64,000 bases of DNA from Elysia chlorotica (taxonomy: Eukaryota; Mollusca; Gastropoda; Plakobranchidae): contig RQTK01000025.1 in NCBI GenBank assembly GCA_003991915.1, forward strand, positions 424,706 to 488,705, written 5' to 3'. Position 1 is the stretch's first letter, and each line of letters opens with the position of its first letter. The notes under the pieces were generated by a model. That model made no database searches. It saw nothing but the letters and a program-made list of their open reading frames with translations, and was not told the origin of the DNA. Shown one piece after another: positions 29,734 through 43,300 of this stretch. The position numbers and the translations under genes were made by a program.

Positions 29734-32700
29734 AGGGGGACTGGGGGGCACATGGCTATTTTGGGCGGCACAATGAAAGGTGAGTGAGTGGCCTGTCATC
29801 ACCTGCCAGACAGCATTAGCAACGGAGTCCAAACACAATTACTTTACACTTCATGCCTCCCTCCCTTTTAGACACCTGCTCTTGCTATCTATGTCTCTTT
29901 GCGCAAGTTTATCTACTTACAAGTGTTGCAGCACAGCGTTTTCATCGGTTGATCGCTCAATAGCTAGTACTTTGCTATGCTCTGTATTCGATACAAATCT
30001 CTGGAAATCTGAACCACTAGTCAAGCCCAGTACTTTGCTACGTCTGAGATTTTCGTTATATCTCTTCGTTAGGCCCAAGGTCCATTTGTAGGCTTTATAT
30101 AGGGGGAAAAACCGGCCCTGAGATAGTCTTCCTTTTGACAAAGGTTTTGTCGAGTTTGATGTTGTTATATGCACGGTCCACTGTAAAACATGGGATTTTG
30201 TCCCATTAAAACAACAGATAATATCCACCTGATTAAATGGACGATTGCAACATCCATTTTACATTTCTAGTTTTATGGTCAATAACAAAGGGAAGATTGA
30301 TTTTTTTTTCAACTAAAAGTTTATAAAACACTCACAAATTTTCTTCCTTTTTTCACCCTGTGTGTATTGTTTGTATGCAGACATGTGATTCTTTGTTTGT
30401 TTCCTTTACTTTCTTTCTACATTTTATTTCACTGACTCACCTCGATGTCCAGATCTTCAGTGGACTCCCCAGTTTCAGAAAGAACGTGATGTGCCACGTT
30501 GGTGGTGGCTGAGGCAGTTTTATGATGAGATTTTCGAGATTTGTTGTCTGATTGATCTACTTCAGCCTCCTCACCATCATTGCCGAGTGTATTCTCTGCA
30601 TCTGCATCCTTAGTTGTGTTCTCATTTTCATTGGCTTCTTTTGATTTTGACTCTTTTTGCGTTGTCTCTTCCGCAACAGTATCTGTCTCTCCCTCTCCCT
30701 CTACTGCTTCTCCATCTCCAGTTTCTTCACCTTCTTTCACATCGTCCTCTCCCTCTGGTATTGGGATGGAAAAGAATATTGAGGGTTTCTGAACTGATCT
30801 CAATACTTACAAGTATTATTATAAATCACACCCAAAAAAAAAAAAATTTTTATTTCTGTATGTCAGTCTAGTCTTATGAGCTAGAGGCTTTTTATGACAT
30901 TAATAAAAAGGATATAATTTATTGTTGTGTGATAAAAAATCTTAAAATCTGCGTGCAACAGGAACCTCTGATGCCACAGTGACACAATTCTACAATAAAT
31001 CATAACAGTATATACATGTGTGGGAGTGTGTGTTGTGTGTATGAGTCATTTTTTGGATCCTGGTCATCTGATAGGGATGCCTCAGCAACCTCTCTCTCTA
31101 ACTCATTTTGTGAGCAAATTCCATTGATCAGTCTTGTGTTTGGGTGTAGAGTAGGTGTTAAATCCCCGGATGCTTTTAGAGTGAGTAAGTCTTGGCGGCT
31201 CAGTGATGGATCTTTATTAACCACACAATAGTACCAATTTTTAAAAAATCTGCTTTTCCTTAAAAAAAAAAAAAAAGAAGTTAAAAAATACTTGACCGTG
31301 TGAGCAAAAAGTAATTTGGGTACAACAAAAAACAAAAAAAACAAAAACAACAACCAACAAACCCTCCACCCCAAGCAAAAAAACCCCACCAACAACAAAA
31401 AACAACCCAGCAATAAACAAAACATCTATGAAAGTGAACTATTGGAATTCCATGTGAATAAATAGGCCTTAGCACTTGGAAAAAAAACCCAATAAAACAC
31501 TTCAGTGCATTTTTAGAAAAGAGCAACCACTGAAGGAGCTAAAAAACTAATGAAAAAAATAAGTACATAAACAGACAGCAGGACCATATGCCTATGAAAA
31601 GAGTGAATTCACTTAAAGAACATATGCTACCAACTATTATGATGTATATTTTTTTTAAATACCTAATGTGAATGTGTGGGTTAATGCAAATATACATAAT
31701 TTTATAACAATGCTAAAACAAGAGTAATGTCAACTTTTCTTAGACCATGTTTTGCCCCCAATAAATTATGATAACTCAATTATCTTTTTTTTTTTTAAGT
31801 TCAAGGTCAGGATCTTTCAAAAAAATTTTATTTTTTGCAAAATTTGATTGAAATGTTTTATATATTATTTAAATAAAAACATAAACAAAACCGAAAGAAA
31901 CTTGTAAATAATGTATAATTTATAACACCCTGAATGGAAATCGAACAGGCATAGAAATACCTCCAGTCCCGAACATAGCCTCAAAATCTTTTTTCATTTT
32001 AAGCTCTGCCTGAAGTGTTGCTGTTCAGTGTAGGGTAATTGTCAGGTAAAAAAGTGTGCAGTGCAAAAGGGTAAAAGTTAGGATTTCACCAGTAAATACA
32101 GTATAAAACAAGCTTCTCACTATTTCTTAAATATTTTTCAGCTACACTTGTCAGGTAAATGGTATTCAGATTTCCCTAATATTATTTTTGATGTCTCACA
32201 TTTCAAAATATCTCTTTAAAACGTCAAGAAACGGCAACATACTTAAAATTTGAAAAGTGAAATCATGCAGTGTGCATTTGCAAACAGTCTCAGCAAGACA
32301 AATAAAAGTGCAGCATTATTGTGTGATTTGTGCATTAAGCATTTTTTAGTTTTGAATGATAACTTTTAAAAAGAAATGTACTAGTAAAATCTGCATATTA
32401 ATGTTGTGTCTTTCATAAAGTATATTGTCTTTAATATATATTTATATATACTTATACAATTTACACAAGATTAGCATAATGTTAAAGTATCTACATTTAC
32501 TTCTCAAACACATTGTAATATTCTCTTTGTGTACGTGCATGTACTTGGCAAACTAAGTGCAGCTAATTTTCAATAAGGTTCAAGAAATGTAATTAAGTTG
32601 GTGCTGTCTTTAGGAAAAAAAAATGATGCAACCAACCTTCACGCATGGCTTCCTGCCTTTCACGTTCTGTATGAAAGTTAAAGTAAAGTTGTTAATAACT

Positions 32701-35147
32701 TTTCACTTTATTTGTTAACAGATATTTATCAAACTGTAACATATGATTTATAAAAGTGTATACAAATTGAAAGAAGAGTACCTTGAAAGTTTAACTTAAT
32801 ACTATTACCTCTCTTTATTTGTAATTTCTTTTGTTATCCTGTTCGATCATGGCAATACATTTTTTTTTACAATATTTTACACAATCACCGGCATATTAAA
32901 AATTATTGGACATGCTTCCTATCAATGACAAATTATATACTTGTGATAAAAAGAACATAAGGTAACAAAAAATATGCTTGTTAGCAACCATTATGCAGTA
33001 CAACTACCTTCACTGTAATATTGAGTATGCCAGCTTTTCATTTGAATCTAACAAAGTTTAGAAAATAAAAAACATTTTAAAATAATTATGTTAATTATGT
33101 TGATTGTTATTATATATTCGCTAGCAGTATACTGTGGATCTGACTTGCAAGCTTACCCATAATCCCCCCAACCTCTCTCTTCTTTAACTGAAACAATGCA
33201 GTTTTATTTTAAGTAATTGTTGAACTTGTGCACTGTATAGACAATGACAAAATGAAATTTTTACCATAGTTCAGTAATAATGGTTATTGAGCAACAAAAT
33301 ATTCGCATGTAAGAAGGGGAAAAAGGGGAAAGTGTAGGTGTGTGTGTGTGTAAAAAATAACATGACAGTAATAAAAGATTTAAAAAAAAAAGAGAGAGAG
33401 AAAATAATGATTAAGAGGAAGCAAAAGGGAATATGATTTCACAAAAAGTAATTCCACTTTGTTGGAAGACATGGGGTCATGTTCAACAAACAGGAACCTC
33501 ATAGATCTAGTGTTATTTTTCAAAAACATTTGTTTTGTTTGCAAGCTTTATTTTTGCTTTTAACAACTAGAATTGTTGCACCTCTTTGCGCTCGCTATAG
33601 TTTGATGAGCTAACTAAAACCTAAATCAGAGCCCATGACTTCCACCTATGTTACATAACTCTTTGTGGATTCGCATTCCCTATAAGAGAGTCAGAGAACG
33701 AGAAGAAAAAAAGTGTCTATGGCACATAGACTAAGGGACTACAAAAGTGATTATATATCCCTTCTCTGTACGCTGATCCCAGTGGTAGTAGAGATTAGTT
33801 CCACTCACCCTCCTGCTCCCTCTGAGCCTTCAAAGCAGCAGCCGCTTGAATTGCTTTAATGTAAAATAGAAGACAAGACATAATTTACTGAAATAAAGTA
33901 AATAATCTTTTTATGAGGTTCTTATTTTACAGCAATATGTGAACAATATTCTATTACAGGTTTCCCATACATAATCTCCTATGTTTGGTGGAAAATACTT
34001 GTAGCGAGTCAGTTCATTCTTAGGCCAATGTGAAAAAAAAACAGGGTTATGATTAATCTTCAAGTTCAAAAGTTTTTAAAATTACTTTCAAAATATAATT
34101 CATTGAAAAGGTTGATTATTTATTTTTGAGTGCTAGCAAATTTCCATCCAGTGACAACCTTTATTACAAAATAATAGGCTCAATTTCGTTGAGCATTAAC
34201 ATCCTAACAACTGCTCCAATAGACTTGAAACTTTTTGCTCTCAATACAATACAAAACGATTTTTTTTCTCTCCTTCTTTAGTCGCTAAATATCTTTTTGA
34301 ATTTGGCCTCATAGCCTAGCTGCTGACATTGAACGTTTAAGATAGTAATTGACCATCATCAAATTTTACACCTGCATTCAGATTTAGAAAAATTTAAAAA
34401 AAAGACCACGAATTTCACAGCTCAATATGTGAACTAAAGAAAGGAGTGGCCTAAAGAAATCAGTGAAGTAACACTCACAGAAAGTATTCTTTATAAGCTG
34501 TCATGCCAGCTAAGTCTATTATACAATCCTTACAAATTTTGTTGATAAACAACTAGTACAAGAAAAATATCCATTCTTCTTCATGCCATCATAAATACAA
34601 CATGTACGACACCAAAAGCAAAAGCTTATCTATACCAAATTTACAAAAAGTAATACCAACATTAAAAAACAAAACTAGTAAAAAAAGCCAAACAAGAATT
34701 ACCAAAAAAAGCACAAACAAAATAAATTAATGTATAACTGTTTAAAAAAGAAACGAAAGAGGAAAGTGACTAGCAAAAACATTGCGTTAGCAGTACCATA
34801 CTCAATATGTAATCTACTTACCCTCTTCTTTGGCTGCAGCATCAGCTTCCAGTTTTTCTTTAATCCGGGCCTTAATCTTGAGGATACTTTGCTCTTCGGT
34901 GTCCTTGCGAACTTGCTCCATGTTTTTCTTGCGCTCCTCATCAATGCGCCCTTTCATTAACGTTTCCATATCCAGAACCTGTCAAAGTTAATTTAGATTC
35001 TATGATCTGACAAGAGCCTTTGATTTATTTGATAAAACTTGGTAAATTCTCATTTTCTCTCTCTTTCCTTCACTGCATCTACACACACACCCACACACAG
35101 TGTTTGCCGTCTGTCTCTGTCTCTCTCTCTGTCTCTGTCTCTCTTTT

Positions 35148-35197
<50 letters not shown>

Positions 35198-38100
35198 CTT
35201 TACTTACCTTGCCACCATACTTGTAGGCTAAAAGGTTGGACAGCGTAGTTTTGCCTGAGAATGGTGCTCCTAAAACTGAAATCTTACACGGCGGTCTTGG
35301 CTGTGCAGGCAGCAAATAGGGCCTTGGATTTTTTACAAACTTTTCAAGAGCTTCTGCACTTGACAAGCAGTACATTTTGTCCAAAAAGCTGTTGAGTGAT
35401 AAAACAGAGAAAAAGACACCAATTATCAAAAGTGATCAGCACTACAACAAAATTATTAGAATATTCTATTTATAAGATGTAATTTCTTTCAATCAAAATG
35501 TTGAGATTTATATAAGGTAGATTAAAATTTCATTAAAGTAGATGTTCATCCTAACTTTTAAATTGTATTCTTCATATCATATTTGTGAAACTGCCAGAAA
35601 AAATCACAAGAAAACAACTAATAGAGATCAGCATCGTAACGACTATATAACTTTATCAAAAAGTGTATAAAAGAATACCAACGAAGGGCCAGATGACCAG
35701 CCTGGGACTGACACAGGTGGGAAAAGAATGGGCTGTTCATTTGGTTGACTGATGCTCTTAGTGTTGCGCTGATATTGCCGATATCTTTTTTCTAATTTTT
35801 TTCTAGTTTTAAGCTAAACTTATTTAATTTTAAATAGCTATGGGTGTGATAAGTTTCAGCTCGAATACTTTTTTGTGCGGAACAACATTCCTCCTGTGTG
35901 TCTCTTGTTTGAACGGGTTATGCGTTAAAACCCTTATAGCCCCAATTGAAAGTTCTACAATACAGAAATGGAAATATCAGCTGAGGATCGAACCTTTGAG
36001 CTCCTACTCGTCAATCCAGAGTTCTAATGGTAGAGATACCTGGCACCTTCTATTGCTAAAAATGCAATTATCAAATTAATGTTATGTCCCATAGGTTTCC
36101 TAAAGAGATGGGCGGAAAAAGAGCAGCAAAACACCAAAGATTTGAACCTTGGACCTACTGCTCCTCAGTCCTGAGCACTGGCGATTGAGCTATCTTCACA
36201 TCTCTACCTAATAAGCCAATGCTAATAATATTTAATTAGATCTACATCCCAAGAATTTCTAGAAAAATAACAGACATGATTTTCTGACACCTGCCAAAAA
36301 TCGCACCATCTGCTTGTAAATGCAGGCCATGGCAGACAGAGCTACCAAGATGTGGTAATGATCCAACATTATTAATCGAAGCACCTGCCGGAAGTAATAG
36401 TTCTTGTCAGCCTACTATCCAAATAAACTCAGTACAGTGTAAATGTGAGTCAATCGCAATTAAAAGCCCACAGTCACACAAACAAAACAGAATGGAGTTC
36501 AACATGCAATGTGGCCAGCGCCTGATTAACATCAAAATATGTGTGTGTGTGTGTGTGTCTGTCTGTCTGTCTTTGTGTCTCCGTTTTACATGCCTATGTG
36601 AATCAGTCAAAGCATGGCTTCCAACACCATCTTCCCCTACATCAATGATCCAATGATCCATCTGTCTTTATATGCAGGACTATAAAGGGCCAGGTTACCC
36701 AAGATCTCTACGGTATTTTGGTCCTTCCTCAGCCCTTTCCTTTCATAGAGTATCAGGCTATGATCAGTGATATAACCTTCATAATGTGAGTGGGAAGCCC
36801 AGAATCCGCCAAACTATTCATTGATTTCATTGGTTGATATTTTAAGAGTTTCACCTGTGCTGAAAGACGGAATAAAGAACAAATGAAGGCCCACTTCCAA
36901 TGTCAGTTACTCGGAACCCCACAGTGCCCAGTCGGGAAGTGCTAGATCAGTGAAGTAGCCCTGCGCAAGGCCTGTATTTTTCTAGCAGCGAGTCAGTTAT
37001 TTGGTGCGTAGTGCTTTATAAGTTAAGAATCAATTAACACAAGGAAAAGAAAAGTTGTCCACATTTCTCTTTAAACAATATCCTTACCTGACGGAAAACT
37101 CGGGCTTGCCTTGCACAATGTTGCCTTCATAAAGTGCAACAGGGCAAAGTCTCTGCCACCGTGACCGACGCCAACGGTAGCGGGGAGCTACCATCTGTTT
37201 GGGACCAAGAGCTCGCAATAACTCCTCGGTTTCCATTTCTTCAGGCATTTCCTCTTCCTCAGGGTCATTGAGGCGGGTCACTACGGCCGCTGGCCGCAAT
37301 ACAAAGGTCTGGAGCTTTTGGATCAGTTGCTGTAAAATATAAGTAAATGTAATGATTAGAAAAGATACAATTAATGGTCCTTCCACAATCCTCAAAATCA
37401 GAAAAACAATTTGTATATGAAGATATTCCCTATATACTATATCTCTGCTACTTACGTCTGGATAGCTTTATGGATAAAAAAAGAAAATGTTCTTATAAAT
37501 GAATAGGCAAAAATATATTTTAAATCTCGGACTCTTCGTGTAATAGTTGGAATTCTTATTCTGAAAAATGTATTTTACCCTTTGGTATTCCTCAGAGTTC
37601 TGTTTTAGGTCCCATGCTTTTTACTATTTACCTGAAGCCCTCATTAAGGATAATAAATAATTAAAGTCTGCAATACCACCCGCATGCAGATGATACACAG
37701 ATAAACAAAGCTTTAAATACAAAACATCTTAACTTGTTAATTAAGGCCACAGAAGACTATTTTTGGTACCTAAGTCGCAACTTGTTTTTGCCCTTTGATC
37801 TTTTAAAAAAGATTTTGTAATTTAATTCCATTTAAACTAGATATAAAACTTTTGTCTGTTTATGCATGATTTGTATCCATGTTTTTTGTAAGTTTTAGTG
37901 CTTTTGTTTAGCCATGACACTCGAGATTGTCTATGCTTTTTCCCAAGAGGTTTATTTTTTCCATATACGGTTATTCATTATACAGCGTTAAAAAGGTGCG
38001 TTTTGTTTACATTTTATTATTATTATTATTATTTGACCAGGTGTAAAATGTTATCCTAATAAGTCTCAATCAATAAAAAACAATGAAATGCTTACCTTAA

Positions 38101-40218
38101 ACAGAGTCAACAAAGTCTGATTTCCATCTAGTTCAACAAGATACTGTTGGCTGTGATCTCCCATGTAGTCCTGAGTCATAGATAAAGGAGCAACACAAAT
38201 AGTATTTGACCTGTCATGTTAGTAAGTCTTGAAGTTCAGGTATGTTATTTAATTAGTAATCTCAAACAGTCATAAGCTCTTTTGAAAAATGGATGAAATA
38301 GGCATGTTTTGAGAGCTTGTGACGTCAAAAGCTCAATGAGTCAGCTTATCTATCTATTACAGAGATTGCAGAGGAGCAGTGTGGTTTTGTCAAGGGAAAA
38401 GGTACTACAAATACAATATTCATACTATGGACAATATTAGAACGAGCCCTCGAGGTGCAGAAAGATATTTATTTATGTTTCATGAATTATACAAAAGCCT
38501 TTGACAGATTTAAACATAACAAATTGAATCATCAAGTTGGCAGAAAAGATTTAAGAATTATAAGGAATCTCCACTGGGAAGAAACGGCTGCAATGAAGGT
38601 GGAAAATGAAATGAGCTCTTCTCAAAAGATAAAACGAGGCGTTAGACAGGGCTACATTTTGTCACCTGACTTGTTTTCATTGTATAGCGATAATTTGTGA
38701 GAGAACTGGAGAGTCACCCAAGAATCAAGATAGGTGGTCATAACATAAACAGTGCACATAACATGATTCTGATAGCGGAAAGTGAAACAGGCTTGCAAAA
38801 TCTTCTCGAGGTTGTTGTGATTGAAAGTCAAAAGAAAGGTCTCGAGTTATATCGTAAGAAAACAGAAGTCATGTTTATAAGTCATAATAACAAGACACCA
38901 CAAAGCAATATCTATGTCGGTGACACTAAACTGAAGCAGTTCAAGATTTACCTTAGAATTCACATCACAAACGACGGCCGAAACAACACAAAAATATTGT
39001 CTAGAATAGCCCAGACAAAAATGAATTTCGGAAAGATGAAACACGTTCTTATGAACAAGCTTCTATCCATGGAAATGAGAAAAAAGAAAAAAGGTCCCCT
39101 GCAATGCTGCATAGGACTAATTTTAATGTATGGGTGCGAGGCTTGAACGATATCCAAACAAGCACAGAAGAAACTTGACGCCGTAGAGATGTGGTTTCTA
39201 AGGCGAATGCTTCGTATACCTTCAACAGCAAAGAAGTTAAACAAAACTGTCTTAAAGGAGGCAGACTCAGGAAGAATTCTTATTAAGAAAATACGAAAAC
39301 GTCAGTTGTCACTTATATGGCATGCTATGAGAGGAGAAAATCTCAAACACCTCGTCATAACAGGAATGCTTGAAGGGAAAAGTAGCAGAGGCAGACAGAG
39401 AGAAAAGCTACTAGACAGTCTAGTTTTGTCGCTGAATGCAGCAGATGTAATGCTGAAGGCAACAAGGGATCAGGCGGTGTGGAAGGACATGATCTCCAAC
39501 TCAAAGCAAGACACATGATGATGATGATGATGATGATGAGCGATGCTTAATCTGTAAATTAAAAAAAAACAAAAAGACTTATAGAAAATGTATAAGTGAT
39601 CATTATATTGTGAAAGTGAACAAAGAGTAAGACTATCTGAAATAGAACGTTCTGTTGTTGAGTATTACTTAACTACATTGCAATCCCTGCACCAACTCAA
39701 ACTTACATGTAGCAAGAGAAGAGAGATTTTTTTAAATCTATTATTTCTTTATGTTGCATGCATTGCATCCCATAACTTCAATCATACAGCTAGTGTTCAA
39801 ATGTCAAAGAAAGAATTTGACAAACCTCCAAAATGCGCAGCATGTTGTTTTTAAACTTGCCAAGATTCTCCTCGACTTGCTGAGGTAGATCCTCTGGCCG
39901 CTTGATCAGGCGACCCAAGACCTCGAGGGGAAGTTCAATGTTGGGTTCTTCATCCTACAATTTATTAAATTAGGGGGATGCAAAGAGTAAATATGAGATG
40001 CAGCAATATCAGACAGGTTCATTTATCCTGATTATTGTCTTAATATTTATGTCGTATACTGGTTTTATGGTAACATTCATTAACTTCAACTTTATTATAA
40101 TTCTGAGTATTTATATTTAATTATAATCTTAGTACATGGGCATTTTATCATTACTTGGTAATCTTACAATGTAAAGCGCTTCTATAAACAGAATTGGAAA
40201 GCTTATATACATAAACAC

Positions 40219-40306
<88 letters not shown>

Positions 40307-43300
40307 TAATATTTTTGTTAGTGTTGTTTTTGTTGTTGCGTTCTTTAAGTATATAATAAAGAGTTGAACAGGAGAAAGGACTAAATGAATGCTCAACAAT
40401 CTTTGAAGTATTTCTAATTTCATTGTATTAAGACCTCCAACAGATAAAAGGATATATTATTATTTTATTTATTTTCTCACCTCCGGTGTTTCCTCTTCTT
40501 CCTCAGCTTCTTCCTCTTCTTCCTCATCTTCTTCCTCTTTCTCAGGTGAAGGCTGCAATTATAAAACAAATTATAATTAAAATTAAACAATTGGATAAAA
40601 GTTGCAAGACTTTTCTGAATCATTAATAAGTTTCCTTAAAATTATCATCACTAAAAGAGGGAGGAAAAATCAAATGATAAAAATTATACACCTTCATTGT
40701 CTACATGCAGTATTAAGATATAGTCACAATGTTCAAAATGTTCACTTTAAAAATCACAACATAAATATAATTCATTGAAATGTATCAACTTAAAATTGAC
40801 CCAAAGGATCACTATACATAACCATTTTAGCTGGGACTGCCATGTATAAACAGATGGAAGGCTATTGTTTTTTTTCATAACACATTAAATACAATTTTAA
40901 AGTCTACTTTATATGTAGACCAAGAGGTTGTGATTATGAAGACATTATACATTTCCCTTAAGAGAATACATATAGTTTAAACAAATGCTTTCATTTTTCA
41001 ACTTATTTCAATCTCCAATTATTTAGGATGGTAAGAAAATGTCATACAAAATTTAGCAGACAGTTCACAGCCTTTATCCGATCAACTTTACATTTGACTG
41101 GATGCAACTATACTTTGCCATTAGATGTGGCTTTACAACCAAAATAATGTCAATAGATTGGACTCCAGTTAAACTTATGGATATGAAAATGTTCAAAAAT
41201 CTATCTCATTATTTTTTAGTACTTAACACATATCCTCAATCATATCTCTGAAATTGTTTTTCACTGGGCAAGCATGAAGGAGTATCTCAGAGATATTCCC
41301 TTTGACAATAGTATATCAATTTGCTAGATCCGCACCTAACTCAAGGAGAATTTAAGATTTAAATACACCAATTTGATTTTAATTAGCTTAAAAAAAACCC
41401 ATAGCAGTAGAGTTGTAGTTGAGTTGATTTGACATCCAACATCAGCACTATATAGACCAATTATGGATGGGTCCAAGACTGATGCTTGACAATCGTGTTG
41501 CCACACACAAGATGGGGCGGGGATACCATGAGTCCTGTCTCAGTTGGCCACATAAGACTAACACTAACCCAATCAGTAGGGGGCAAAATTGCCAGGGCTC
41601 GAACCACAGACTTCTGCGTCAGAAGCCAGTGTTCTACCCCAGGACCACAGCGCACCCAAAGAGCAGCAGATATGTACCACAGGCTAAGAAGTAAATCATT
41701 GTTTTTGTAAAAATATGTCAGAACTACCGAAATCGGATTTTAGCAAGTCACAACTTATTTTTTCAAAAAACAATCAGAACCCCACTAGAGACTTTATAAA
41801 ATATTGAAATATTTCACCGGTGGAACTGGTTTGTCAGGTGCATATACATCTCGAGTGTAAACATCTCCAGTCTCAGGATCCAGTTTCTGCCCCAACCGTC
41901 GGCGTTCAATATCTTTTTCAGGCATCTGTTACAAAGAGATGTTTATAACAGCAATGAAGTTTTGTTTGCCTTTCACTTTCAAAATTGAGTTATAAGTCCC
42001 TTTCATGAGTGTTGAACATTACTTATGTCAATTTTAAAGTGCCTTTAGAAAGTTCATAAATATTCAAATTAAAGTATTCTCAATATCTAATTAAAGTATT
42101 CTCAATATGCAGCATAATTTCCTGTAGCAATACAATGCACAATTAGGGCCACAACTAATTTCCAGTTACACTTCCATAAATCAAAGAATGAAGAATGAAA
42201 TACTTCGTTTTTTTCTAATTAAATTTACAGTAAAGAGTATTACAAGGAAAGGCTTACCCTTAAATTGATAACAAAGTCTGGAGCCAACTTCCAGTTTTTA
42301 ATAAGCTCCAGTTGATCCTTGATAGACATAAGCTCTTCCGAGAGGCAAGGGAAGTCATCCATTATGTAACCTACGGGGAGGAATATATATCCATATATAT
42401 AATATTTAACATTTAAACTGAAAGCAAAAAGTTCAAATGATCAAATGAAACCTAACCATAGAAGTACTTACATTATATGTAAATGATGCTTCAAATAAAC
42501 TAGATACAGCCTATAATGGTTGTTTTAGAATCACACATAACTTTCATGCTGACTTATAAAATCCTAATCGTCAATCAATCTTCTGAGCTATTTTATCATC
42601 AAGCATTTTGTTTCCACAAATGCACTGACCATGGTGGGCTACTTCTGGTGAGTTGACCTTCTCCTCCATCATTTTGAGGACCATTTCATCAGGAATAGCC
42701 TCTCCCCTTGATAGGATTTCACCACATTTCAGACCTGCCTCTGTTTGCATCTCCATGTTTTGAAGAATGACATCCGTGGCTAAACAGAAAAATAATGAGA
42801 GAGCCAGGAAAAGATTAAGAAAGAGTATGAGGATTTTCAAATAGAGAGATAAGAATAGTTACTATGTTTAATACATGCTGATTATGTATTCCCTGTTAAC
42901 TCAAAAAGTACATTGACAAGAACATGAATATGGACTTTTGAAAATAAGATCACAAGACAATTATGTATCAAAGAATGAAAGAGAGAGAGAAAGGTTTCTT
43001 TCGATAGTTTTGCCCTGAACGCAATTCTTGATAGAAGTATAAAAATCTGAAAGATAATTTCTGAAATATAAAGAGAAAAAAAAGATATACAGAAGGATAT
43101 GGAGAGCTGAGGGTAGAGAGAAAAAAGGACATAAAAATTAAAAAATGTTAGTTCTGTTTGCCTATCTGCAACTCATTATCAACTAAATTTATTGTGAGAA
43201 ACATACTAAGAAGTAGATAAAAAAGAGCAAATGAAAGAGAATAAAGAGTAAGAGACAAAAAGAGGACTTCTAACAACAACATATATATGATACTAATAAT

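Noticed and set aside
31016-31231. Plus-strand reading frame rich in Ser and Cys
   Set aside because: It is the shadow of the more coding-like minus-strand frame at the same place.
32001-32011. The nearer AG (32010-32011) as acceptor of AK9 exon 15
   Set aside because: It would put exon 15 out of phase with exon 14; the AG at 32021-32022 keeps phase and gives a longer helix.
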